From an uncultured Bacteroidales bacterium (GTDB lineage Bacteria; Bacteroidota; Bacteroidia; Bacteroidales; P3), in the NCBI GenBank assembly GCA_947177845.1, contig CAMWVZ010000015.1, forward strand, positions 1 through 14,609: a stretch of 14,609 nt of DNA, read 5' to 3'. How positions within the stretch are numbered: the stretch's first letter is position 1; the number at the start of each line of letters is the position of its first letter. The notes below the pieces were generated by a model. It saw only the letters and a list, made by a program, of their open reading frames with translations, did not search any database and was not told the DNA's origin. Below are positions 8,194 to 14,609 of this stretch, piece after piece. Both the position numbers and the translations under genes were made by a program.

Positions 8194-9654
8194 CTATTTG
8201 TTGGCCGCGTCCTTCCGGGCATTGTCCTCTTTGATAAAGGTTTGAATCTGACGGGTGGCCGTGCGGGGATTGGCGATAGAGGCGCAACCGTTCACGCAAC
8301 CTCCCTGACATACCATAAACTCGATAAGATTGGGCTGTCCTTCGCCTCCGCAGGTCTGCTCAATGGTCTTGAGGCTCTTGATGACAGCCTTGTCCACCCC
8401 GTCTATATAGAAAGGACGGATGGCATCGGGATTCTTGGCGTAGTGCTGCACGGCTTCGGTAACCCCTTTCGTATAGGGGAAGCCGCGTCCCCAGTTGTCG
8501 ATATCCACCAAAGGATCTTCCTCGCATTTGAGCACGTCGATTTCGGCGGCCTGCAACATGGCGCCGAGTTCTTCGTAGGAAGCCACCCGGTCTATGTCTT
8601 TCGACACCATGGTTTCGTGCCGTTTCGACAGACAGGGCGCAAAGAATATCGTCACGCATTCGGGGTCGCGTTCCTTCACCATCCTTGCGGTATAAATCAC
8701 CGGCGTGGCCGTGTGAGAAACATAAGGCTGGATATGGGGCAGATGCTTGCGTACCAATTCGGTGTAGGCGTGGCAACAGGAAGTGGTCATGAACTTCTGC
8801 TTGCCGCTTGCCACTTTTTCCTCAAATTCGGCGGCCTCGTTCCTGGCGGTCGTCACGGCACCTTCGGCCACTTCCACCACCTCGTCGAAACCGAGTTTCT
8901 TGATGGCGTTGACGATTTTGCCGGGCGAGGCGGGAAATTGCCCCATGATGGAGGGCGCCACCAAAGCCACCACTTTCTTGTCGGACTTGAGGGCGCGGTA
9001 AATCTCCACGAGATAGGTCTTTTCCATAATGGCACCGTAGGGACAGGCCTCGCGGCAACGTCCGCAGTAGATGCACTTGCTCTCGTCTATATGTTCGATG
9101 CCGTGTTCGTCTTTCGAAATGGCGTTTACGGGGCAGGATTGCTCGCAGGGAACAGCTTGATAGATAATGGCGTTGAAAGGACAGGCTTTCATGCAAAGCC
9201 CGCAGCTGACGCATTTGGAAGGATCTATGTGCGCCTGCTGGTCTATGGAAATGGCGCCCTTGTTGCAGGCGAAGGTGCAGGGGTGGCCGATGCAGCCGTG
9301 GCACATGTTCGTCACCACATAGTTCACCTGCACGCACGAACTGCACGCCAAATCGACCACGGTGAGGATGGCTTCGGTCTGTTCCGTGCGCTCTTCGGCC
9401 TGACGGGCGTAGTCGGAAAGCGGGGTCATCTCGTCCTTCTCATCGCGGATATCATAGCCTAAAATAGCCATGAAGCGGTATTTGAGCACGGCGCGGTCCT
9501 TATACACGCAACAGCGGGTAACCTCCTTGCCGTAGCGGGGGCGCATGAGATAGGGAACACGGTCTATTTCCTTCCGCAAAGTGCCGTTCTGTATCATCTT
9601 GCAGACCCGCGTGAGCAGGTCGCGGCGAATAAGCATAGCTTCGTTGTAAGCCAT
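8194..9654 (-). CDS. Monomeric [FeFe] hydrogenase, probably group B
   Basis: This 486-residue cytoplasmic enzyme would interconvert protons plus electrons and H2, most likely disposing of fermentation electrons as H2. The N-terminal half is cysteine-rich: C104/C107, C118/C121/C126/C130, the ferredoxin motifs C148-x2-C-x2-C-x3-C158 and C194-x2-C-x2-C-x3-C204, and C170/C174 between them. The H-cluster domain shows motif L1 as TSCCH (291-295, with the proton-relay Cys293), L2 as APCLSKRHE (339-347) and L3 as MVCQGGC (447-453), preserving all four H-cluster cysteines. The changes from classical TSCCP, MPCxxKxxE and MxCxGGC, and the single-subunit layout without an NADH-binding partner, indicate group B. 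No maturases (HydE, HydF, HydG) are in the window, so they must be elsewhere. It is the first gene of the operon, preceded by a TATCTTTG promoter element and followed 3 bases later by xerD. The electron donor is presumably ferredoxin (inference). Confidence 0.9.
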   Translation of the reverse strand: MAYNEAMLIRRDLLTRVCKMIQNGTLRKEIDRVPYLMRPRYGKEVTRCCVYKDRAVLKYRFMAILGYDIRDEKDEMTPLSDYARQAEERTEQTEAILTVVDLACSSCVQVNYVVTNMCHGCIGHPCTFACNKGAISIDQQAHIDPSKCVSCGLCMKACPFNAIIYQAVPCEQSCPVNAISKDEHGIEHIDESKCIYCGRCREACPYGAIMEKTYLVEIYRALKSDKKVVALVAPSIMGQFPASPGKIVNAIKKLGFDEVVEVAEGAVTTARNEAAEFEEKVASGKQKFMTTSCCHAYTELVRKHLPHIQPYVSHTATPVIYTARMVKERDPECVTIFFAPCLSKRHETMVSKDIDRVASYEELGAMLQAAEIDVLKCEEDPLVDIDNWGRGFPYTKGVTEAVQHYAKNPDAIRPFYIDGVDKAVIKSLKTIEQTCGGEGQPNLIEFMVCQGGCVNGCASIANPRTATRQIQTFIKEDNARKDAANK

Positions 9655-9708
9655 AGGTTCTCTAACTTTCTGTTTTATTTGTACCTAATTTGCAAAAAAA
9701 CAAGACGG

Positions 9709-9716
9709 CAAAGATA
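9709..9716 (-). promoter_or_regulatory. Bacteroidota-type -7 element before the hydrogenase
   Basis: The minus strand reads TATCTTTG here, an exact match to the Bacteroidota housekeeping -7 consensus TAnnTTTG. It sits 54 bases upstream of the hydrogenase ATG and just after the asd stop. About 20 bases further upstream is only a weak -33 candidate (TTAG rather than TTTG). No clear terminator follows asd, so read-through from asd may add to this promoter. Confidence 0.55.
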
Positions 9717-9736
9717 GCACTTTTATACCAACGCGC

Positions 9737-10729
9737 CTAATGTTTTCTACGCTTGATGAGTTCCACCACAATCTGCACGGCGTTGGTGGCCGCGCCCTTG
9801 CGGATGTTGTCGGCCACCACCCACAGGTTGAGGCCGTTTTCCACCGAAAAATCGCGGCGGATGCGTCCCACGAACACTTCGTTTTTGTCGTAGGCGTAAA
9901 TCGGCATGGGGTAGAGGTTTTGCGAAGGGTCGTCCGTCACCACCACGCCCGGCATCTCGCCGAGCAACCTGCGTACATCCTGCAATTCGAAACTCTTGCG
10001 GGTCTCCACGTTCACCGCCTCGGAATGTCCGCCCGAAACAGGCACGCGCACCACCGTGGAGGTTACCTGTATTTCGTTGTCGCGCAGAATTTTGCGAGTT
10101 TCGTTAAGAAGCTTGGTTTCTTCGGTGGTATAGCCCTGTTCGTCGAAATCGCCGCCATGAGGCAATACATTGTGATGAATGGGGTGCGGGTAGGCCCTGA
10201 GCGGGCTTTCCTCCCCCTTTTCTTCGTATTCCATCTGCGTGAGCCCCTTGATGCCCGAACCGCTCACCGATTGATAGGTGGCGATAACCAAGCGCTTGAT
10301 TCCATAGGCTTTGTGAATAGGATAGAGCGCCATCACCATCTGAATGGTGCTGCAATTGGGGTTGGCGATGATGCGGTCGCTGTCCTTCACCACGTCTATA
10401 TTGATTTCGGGTACCACCAAAGGCACTTCGGGATACATGCGCCAGGCCGAGGAATTGTCTACCACCGTGCAGTCCTTTTCGGCGAAAAGCGGGGCGTATT
10501 GCAGGGAAGTGCCGCCTCCGGCCGAAAAAATGGCGTAGTCGGGACGGGCGGCGATGGCGTCTTCCACCGACACCACCTTATGCTTCCTGCCCGCGAAGTC
10601 GATTTCCTTGCCCACGCTGCGCGCGGAGGCGGCGGGCAGAAGTTCTATATCGGTGAGACCATATTCTTCCAAAACCTGCAACATCTTGGAGCCTACCAAA
10701 CCCGTGGCTCCCACAACGGCAATCTTCAT
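9737..10729 (-). CDS. asd: Aspartate-semialdehyde dehydrogenase
   Basis: This 330-residue cytoplasmic enzyme reduces L-aspartyl-4-phosphate to L-aspartate-4-semialdehyde with NADPH, the branch-point step towards lysine/diaminopimelate, threonine and methionine; diaminopimelate also feeds peptidoglycan. The N-terminal Rossmann motif GATGLVG (residues 7-13) binds NADP. The nucleophilic Cys126 lies in NPNCSTIQ, the catalytic His235 lies in RVPVSGGHSE, and VSGSGIKG and the HNVLPHGG loop are also conserved. Length and motifs match bacterial Asd throughout. The ATG at 10729 directly begins the KIAVVGATG strand, which fixes the start. The gene is divergent from the lamin-tail gene. Its stop lies only 82 bases before the hydrogenase start, with a promoter element between. 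I see no aspartokinase or dap genes nearby, so it is not part of a visible biosynthetic operon. Assignment is very secure. Confidence 0.97.
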   Translation of the reverse strand: MKIAVVGATGLVGSKMLQVLEEYGLTDIELLPAASARSVGKEIDFAGRKHKVVSVEDAIAARPDYAIFSAGGGTSLQYAPLFAEKDCTVVDNSSAWRMYPEVPLVVPEINIDVVKDSDRIIANPNCSTIQMVMALYPIHKAYGIKRLVIATYQSVSGSGIKGLTQMEYEEKGEESPLRAYPHPIHHNVLPHGGDFDEQGYTTEETKLLNETRKILRDNEIQVTSTVVRVPVSGGHSEAVNVETRKSFELQDVRRLLGEMPGVVVTDDPSQNLYPMPIYAYDKNEVFVGRIRRDFSVENGLNLWVVADNIRKGAATNAVQIVVELIKRRKH

Positions 10730-10891
10730 TGTTGATAAATTTTTATTTCTATGATTTATAATTATTTACAACGCTTTCCAAAACTTTTTTCCGCCGTTTC
10801 CTTCGATAAAATCCGCTTCCGAACGATATAAAGGAGAACGGAGGCTCCGGAAGAGCGTCCGATTCGGGGGTAAAGTTACAAAACAGAGAGA
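10730..10891. promoter_or_regulatory. Divergent intergenic region between asd and the lamin-tail gene
   Basis: These 162 bases must contain the promoters of both divergent genes. The asd-proximal half is strongly AT-rich (around 10737-10770), unlike its GC-rich surroundings. No exact TAnnTTTG element is visible on either strand; a TATAAA at 10827-10832 faces the plus-strand gene. A short inverted repeat (CTTCCG 10816-10821 / CGGAAG 10848-10853) lies in the plus-strand leader. No small gene was recognised. Confidence 0.4.
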
Positions 10892-12520
10892 ATGAAAAGG
10901 ACAAAACACCTTAAAAAAATTTTAACGCTCTGCTTTTTGATGGCGAGCGTGCACGCGGGAGCGCAGTGGAGAGAGGATTTTTCCTCCGGTCTGCATTTTT
11001 GGCAAGGCGATACGGCCTTTTTTGCCTGCACGGAACGGGGTTTGGAAAGCCGGGGGCCTGCCGAGGCTTCCGATATAGGGCTTGGGAGGGTGTTTTATAG
11101 GGAGGGCTTATCGGAAGATTCGGCATTTTGCATTGAATTCGCCCTCGATTTGGGTTTCGTGCCGTCGAGCACCAATACCTTGCGGCTCTATCTGGCGGCA
11201 TCGGCGGACACGTCCGCGGATGCCGCCAGCGCCCTCTACCTGCATTTGGGCGAGAAGGGGAGTGCGAATTATTGGCAGCTGTGGGAACGTACCCCCGACA
11301 CCTTGCGGCGGTTGTGGCAGGGCAACACGCTGTTTTCGAAGCAGTCGCAGATGAAGATGCGGGTGCGGGCGGTGTTCGACACCGGGGGCGTGTGGAGGCT
11401 TCTCCACGCGCCGGGGGTGTCGAACACCGCCCGCTGGGAACAAGACGGCGAGGCCTTGCAGGGCGATGCTTTCGGGTGGGGGTGGAACGATAGGTTCCAG
11501 CCCGCCTATGTGGGTATGCAATGTGCGTACAAGACCGTGTCCCGCGCCACGATGTATAATTTTCCCTATGTATATGCGGGGCGTGTGCCCGAGGAGGTGC
11601 CCGAGGAAGAGGGTGGGGCGTGGCTTTCCGAAGCGGACTCCCTCGCGGCGCTCATTCCCTCTTTCGGCGGGGTGGTGCTGAACGAAGTGATGTTCGACCC
11701 CGCCACGGGCGAGAGCCGTTATGTGGAGCTCTTCAACCGCACCGATACGTCTTTCGGCATTCGGAACTGGGTGTTGGGCATTCCGCAGGAAGAGGGGTGG
11801 AAATACTATAAACTCACCGACGATACGGCGGTTTTGGAGGCGGGCGCCTATATGGTATGGGCGAAGGAGGCGCGGAAAGTGGCGCTTTTGGCTTCGGCCT
11901 GCCGCGAAAACATCTTCACGGCCAAGACCTTTCCCACCTTAGACAACAAGGAAGGCTATCTGCGTTTGCTGTGGATGCCGCCCAAAGGCGACAGCCTGCA
12001 TCGCGACACGGTGCTGATAGACGAGATTTTATATAGCGAGCGCTCGCATCATTGGCTGCTGAACGACACCAAGGGCGTGGCCTTGGAACGTCTGCGGGCG
12101 GAAGTTTCGGGGCTTCTTCCCGAAAATTGGATGTCGGCGGCCGAGACTTCGGGTTTCGCCACGCCGGGTTGCGGGAACTCGCATACCTATCCCGCCACGC
12201 AGGAGGGGCAGGAAGATTATTTCGCGTTCTCGCCGCCTTTGGTAACGCCGAACAACGACGGACAAAACGATTTTACGGTCTTGACGTGGGATGACCGTCT
12301 CGACGGATTTGTCTGTTCGATAGCGGTGTATGATGAAAGGGGCAGGAAGATGCGTCAGCTCTGCAACAAGATGCTGTTGGGAACGGGCGGGAGCCTGCGC
12401 TACGATGCGGTGGACGACAGCGGGCGTGTGCTGCGCGCGGGGATATATGCGGTCTTGGTGGAATTGCTTCGCCCCGACGGAAAGATCAAGCGGTTGCGTT
12501 ATGTGTTGGCGGTGGGATAA
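10892..12520 (+). CDS. Secreted lamin-tail-domain protein with type B T9SS C-terminal signal
   Basis: This 542-residue protein has a signal peptide (KKILTLCFLMASVHAGA, cleavage near residue 24). A beta-rich, concanavalin-like N-terminal region follows, beginning WREDFSSGLHFWQGDTAFF (about 26-240). A lamin-tail domain (about 258-375) includes GGVVLNEVMFDP, RYVELFNRTD and FGIRNWVLG. From about 443 to the end is a gliding-motility-associated (type B) T9SS sorting domain, with FSPPLVTPNNDGQNDFTVL, YDERGRKMRQL and RAGIYAVLVEL. The protein is therefore probably exported by Sec, crosses the outer membrane by T9SS, and ends on the surface or in the medium. Proteins of this layout are frequent in Bacteroidota and mostly uncharacterised; this one is compact, with a single lamin-tail domain. 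Codons for residues 158-181 form a 70-nt palindrome. The stop TAA directly abuts the stop of the convergent U32 gene. Architecture is confident; the molecular role is unknown. Confidence 0.85.
   Translation: MKRTKHLKKILTLCFLMASVHAGAQWREDFSSGLHFWQGDTAFFACTERGLESRGPAEASDIGLGRVFYREGLSEDSAFCIEFALDLGFVPSSTNTLRLYLAASADTSADAASALYLHLGEKGSANYWQLWERTPDTLRRLWQGNTLFSKQSQMKMRVRAVFDTGGVWRLLHAPGVSNTARWEQDGEALQGDAFGWGWNDRFQPAYVGMQCAYKTVSRATMYNFPYVYAGRVPEEVPEEEGGAWLSEADSLAALIPSFGGVVLNEVMFDPATGESRYVELFNRTDTSFGIRNWVLGIPQEEGWKYYKLTDDTAVLEAGAYMVWAKEARKVALLASACRENIFTAKTFPTLDNKEGYLRLLWMPPKGDSLHRDTVLIDEILYSERSHHWLLNDTKGVALERLRAEVSGLLPENWMSAAETSGFATPGCGNSHTYPATQEGQEDYFAFSPPLVTPNNDGQNDFTVLTWDDRLDGFVCSIAVYDERGRKMRQLCNKMLLGTGGSLRYDAVDDSGRVLRAGIYAVLVELLRPDGKIKRLRYVLAVG
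11365..11434. repeat. 70-nt near-perfect palindrome inside the lamin-tail gene
   Basis: A perfect 19-bp inverted repeat (11365-11383 GCGGGCGGTGTTCGACACC with its exact reverse complement at 11416-11434) encloses a second inverted repeat of 11 bp (11387-11397 with 11402-11412, one mismatch that is a G-U wobble in RNA). The two stems are separated by a symmetrical GGG/GGG internal loop and the tip is a 4-nt loop. The gene stays in frame across it. No T-run follows, so it is not an ordinary terminator. Confidence 0.9.
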
Positions 12521-13768
12521 TCAGACGGGGTCCACGCGGTAGAGTTTGTCGCCTCGGTGCACCTCGCGTTTGGTCTTGAGCGAACAATACGTGCCCTGCA
12601 CGCTCTCGCCCACGGGAACGTCGTCCATGCGGATTTCCCGCACCGTGTCTTCGTAGACGCCGGTGGTCTGCCCGATAATCACATATTTGTCGCCGGGTTT
12701 GATATTGGCCGCCTCCACTTTGAGTTCGGCCACCGAAACACGGTCGAAAAAGTTGGTTATCTTTCCGATATAGGTCTTGCGCGTGGTGGCGCTCGAACCG
12801 TATTTGGGCGCCCATTCCCCCATTTTCTGCCCTAAGTAATAGCCGCCCCAAAAGCCTCGGTTGTAGACGGTTGCCAATTCCTTGTTCCAACGTTCTATAC
12901 GGGCGCGGTCGTACGTCCCCGCCCGCCATGCCTCCACCGCTTCCCTATATACCTCCGTTACGGTCTTTACATAATCGGCCGTGCGACCGCGCCCCTCTAT
13001 TTTCAGCACGCTCACTCCCGCATCGAGGATTTTATCCAAGAAGTCTATGGTTTTTAGGTCTTTGGGAGAGAGCAGATAGGCGTTGTCGACCTCGATTTCC
13101 ACGTCCTTTTCGCCGTCGGTTTGGGAGAGTTTGTAGGGACGGCGGCAGAGTTGCAGGCACGAACCCCGGTTGGCCGACGAATTGTAGTAGTCCAGACTCA
13201 GGTAGCATTTGCCGGACACGGCCATGCACAAAGCGCCGTGCACGAAAATCTCGATGCGCACTTTCTCTCCCGACGGGCCGCAGATGTTTTGTTCCTCAAT
13301 CTGACGGATGATTTCCGCCACTTGCGCGAGGCTCAGTTCGCGCGCCAGCACCATCACGTCGGCGAATTGGGCGTAGAATTTCACCGCTTCTATATTGGTG
13401 ATGTTGCATTGGGTGGAGATATGCACGTGGAGACCGATTTGGCGGGCGTATCCGATAACCGACCAGTCGGAGGAGATAACCGCGGATACGCCCGCTTTCT
13501 TCGCCTCCTCCAACACTTGGCGGCTCTGTGCGGTTTCTTCATCGTAAATCACCGTGTTGAGCGTGAGGTAGGTTTTGATGTGGTGTTCGCGGCAGATGCG
13601 GCAGATTTCCTCCAAGTCTTCCACCTGAAAGTTCAGGGCCGCCCGCGCCCGCATATTGAGTTTGCCCACGCCGAAATACACCGCGCCCGCACCGGCCTGC
13701 ACAGCCGCCTGCAAAGCGGGAAAGGAGCCCACCGGCGCCATAATCTCGATAGTTCTGTCTTCGCTCAC
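12521..13768 (-). CDS. U32-family protein, probable RNA hydroxylation enzyme (TrhP/RlhA-like)
   Basis: This 415-residue cytoplasmic protein has a TIM-barrel-like N-terminal half beginning IEIMAPVGSFPALQAAVQAGAGAVYFG and carries the U32 signature at 173-191 (E-I-F-V-H-G-A-L-C181...G-K-C188-Y-L-S). C204 and C208 in GSCLQLC follow, and these cysteines probably bind an iron-sulphur cluster. The C-terminal ~90 residues are a beta-barrel-like domain. Although the family is named 'peptidase U32', the characterised E. coli members YegQ (TrhP) and RlhA take part in hydroxylation of tRNA U34 and 23S rRNA C2501 using prephenate-derived chemistry, so RNA modification is the better guess. Which RNA this protein acts on cannot be told. 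The chosen start is GTG at 13768; the next in-frame ATG (13741) would cut into the first conserved strand. Its promoter element lies 23 bases upstream. Its stop abuts that of the convergent lamin-tail gene. Confidence 0.88.
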   Translation of the reverse strand: MSEDRTIEIMAPVGSFPALQAAVQAGAGAVYFGVGKLNMRARAALNFQVEDLEEICRICREHHIKTYLTLNTVIYDEETAQSRQVLEEAKKAGVSAVISSDWSVIGYARQIGLHVHISTQCNITNIEAVKFYAQFADVMVLARELSLAQVAEIIRQIEEQNICGPSGEKVRIEIFVHGALCMAVSGKCYLSLDYYNSSANRGSCLQLCRRPYKLSQTDGEKDVEIEVDNAYLLSPKDLKTIDFLDKILDAGVSVLKIEGRGRTADYVKTVTEVYREAVEAWRAGTYDRARIERWNKELATVYNRGFWGGYYLGQKMGEWAPKYGSSATTRKTYIGKITNFFDRVSVAELKVEAANIKPGDKYVIIGQTTGVYEDTVREIRMDDVPVGESVQGTYCSLKTKREVHRGDKLYRVDPV

Positions 13769-13791
13769 TTGCTGTCTTTTTTACAAGAAGG

Positions 13792-13799
13792 CAAAGATA
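13792..13799 (-). promoter_or_regulatory. Bacteroidota-type -7 element before the U32 gene
   Basis: The minus strand reads TATCTTTG followed by CC, the same ten bases as at the hydrogenase promoter and an exact match to TAnnTTTG. It lies 23 bases upstream of the GTG start and just past the terminator of the preceding gene, so it is well placed for a new transcription unit. I could not identify a matching -33 TTTG. Confidence 0.55.
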
Positions 13800-13843
13800 A
13801 GGCGAAAATGGCTATCTTAGGGAAGTGCGAGATTTTGCGGAAT

Positions 13844-13883
13844 AAAAAAAGGGGCGGCGGGGATTTTTCCCCGCCGCCCCTTT
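13844..13883 (-). terminator. Strong Rho-independent terminator after the type A T9SS gene
   Basis: On the minus strand a 13-bp, almost all-GC stem (13863-13851 pairing with 13868-13880; GGGGCGGCGGGGA against its complement) closes a 4-nt loop and is followed by seven T (13850-13844). Flanking A/T bases at 13881-13883 extend the pairing. It starts 21 bases after the stop at 13905 and insulates the U32 gene from that transcript. Confidence 0.93.
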
Positions 13884-13904
13884 GGAGTTTCAAGCGAAAT
13901 CCTA

Positions 13905-14609
13905 CTACTTCACAATCACGCGGTTCACGGCAGCACCGTGAGCACCGGTGAGACGGACAAAGTAGATGCCGCTGTGGTCAAGACGGATTTCGTTCTTTCC
14001 GGCGGTCAGTTCGGCATTGCGGATCATCACACCGCCCACCGTAAAGATCTCCATGCGGGCGCTTTCGTCCATCTCCACATAGAACACATCCGCGGTAGGA
14101 TTGGGATAGATACGGAACGCAAGACCCTCGGAGGCTTCGTTGGCGGAAACCTGCTTCTTCACCTCGAAGTTCTCGCCGTTGGCAATTTCTTCGCCTTCTT
14201 CGCAAACCGAGGCCACCGACCAGCTGTAAGTGCCTTCGTTGAGATTCTTGAGCTCATACAACTTGGCCGCCGTTGTTTCGTTGCAAACCTCGTCCTGACC
14301 CAAACGAACCACCACGCGGTATTGGGCGGCATCGCCCTCCCAAGTGAGGGTAACGTTGTTTTCGGTCACCGTAGCGTTCAGGTTCGTGGGAGCCTCGCAT
14401 TCATTGCCTTTGGGCGTGGCCGTAGCCGTAACCGTGATGGTCTTGGTGTAGTCGCCGCTGGTAAGCGTAAGTTCTACCGTGTCGGTCTCCTTTTCGCCGT
14501 TGAACGTAACGGTGAATTCGGCACCGTTTTCACTCATCGCATCCTCCTTGGTCAAGGTAGCGGGCGATACCGAGAAGTTGCTCTCGGTGGGGCAGGCAAC
14601 GGTAACGTC
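13905..14609 (-). CDS. Secreted Ig-like/fibronectin III protein with type A T9SS signal (5' end off the window)
   Basis: The frame is open from the right edge to TAA at 13905 (234 residues seen), so the start and the N-terminal part are missing; the TTG at 14555 is an internal codon, not the start. The visible part begins inside an Ig-like beta-sandwich (NFSVSPATLTKEDA ... EFTVTFNGEKETDTVELTLTSG ... ITVTATATP, about 1-73), of the kind repeated in many Bacteroidales surface proteins. A fibronectin type III-like domain follows (about 78-155, APTNLNATVTENNVTLTWEGD ... GTYSWSVASVC). The last ~70 residues (FRIYPNPTADVFYVE ... MEIFTVGGVMIRN ... GIYFVRLTG) are a T9SS type A sorting domain, which directs outer-membrane passage and normally attachment through a lipopolysaccharide-type anchor. 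The catalytic or binding domain, if any, lies outside the window, so the function is unknown. Confidence 0.88.
   Translation of the reverse strand, partial: DVTVACPTESNFSVSPATLTKEDAMSENGAEFTVTFNGEKETDTVELTLTSGDYTKTITVTATATPKGNECEAPTNLNATVTENNVTLTWEGDAAQYRVVVRLGQDEVCNETTAAKLYELKNLNEGTYSWSVASVCEEGEEIANGENFEVKKQVSANEASEGLAFRIYPNPTADVFYVEMDESARMEIFTVGGVMIRNAELTAGKNEIRLDHSGIYFVRLTGAHGAAVNRVIVK

Noticed and set aside
7846..9462. Long plus-strand open frame (538 codons) opposite the hydrogenase and xerD
   Set aside because: The translation is rich in H, G, R and V with no recognisable domain, and it lies antisense to two genes with complete catalytic motifs. It is a by-product of GC-rich codon use.
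9740..10735. A 331-codon plus-strand frame opposite asd
   Set aside because: It mirrors asd almost end to end and has no family features; asd itself is unambiguous.
10816..10853. Possible riboswitch or attenuator hairpin in the leader of the lamin-tail gene
   Set aside because: Only a 6-bp stem with a long loop and no T-run or known riboswitch core is visible, so it is within chance expectation.
14553..14555. TTG at 14555 as the start of the type A T9SS protein
   Set aside because: The frame stays open to the right edge and the upstream residues complete an Ig-like domain; no signal peptide follows the TTG.

Overview
The window looks like a chromosomal segment of an anaerobic member of the Bacteroidales (phylum Bacteroidota), probably a fermentative gut or sediment organism. 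Three things point that way. Two genes carry C-terminal sorting domains of the type IX secretion system (T9SS), which is specific to this phylum. Two start regions carry the phylum's -7 promoter element, TATCTTTG. The gene content (monomeric [FeFe] hydrogenase, reverse rubrerythrin, DUF4163 lipoprotein, LysM plus periplasmic-binding fusion) is typical of anaerobic Bacteroidales. The DNA is GC-rich for the group. I see no mobile element, CRISPR array, tRNA or rRNA, and no gene-free stretch over 300 bases.

Left part (1-9654, all minus strand): transcription runs right to left through a tightly packed run of seven genes: [FeFe] hydrogenase, xerD, phoH, a TPR-like exported protein, an M23 metallopeptidase, a LysM plus periplasmic-binding-protein fusion, and a reverse rubrerythrin. 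The first five gene junctions are 3, 14, 3, 1 and 55 bases, and the rubrerythrin follows 28 bases after the LysM gene. A promoter element lies before the hydrogenase and a hairpin terminator follows the rubrerythrin. The operon mixes anaerobic energy metabolism and peroxide defence (first and last genes) with chromosome-dimer resolution, an RNA-linked ATPase and cell-envelope maintenance. Past the terminator, a DUF4163 lipoprotein begins at 496 and runs off the left edge.

Middle part (9737-12520): asd (aspartate-semialdehyde dehydrogenase, minus strand) is divergent from a plus-strand gene for a secreted lamin-tail protein with a type B T9SS signal. Inside that gene is a striking 70-nt near-perfect palindrome (11365-11434), which I consider the most unusual sequence structure in the window.

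Right part (12521-14609, minus strand): a U32-family protein (likely RNA hydroxylation) abuts the lamin-tail gene stop-to-stop with no spacer. A strong terminator separates it from the 3' part of a secreted Ig-like/fibronectin III protein with a type A T9SS signal, which runs off the right edge.

I found no clearly new multi-gene system. The better leads are the intragenic palindrome, the variant H-cluster motifs, and the linkage of the hydrogenase to an envelope operon that ends in a peroxide reductase.
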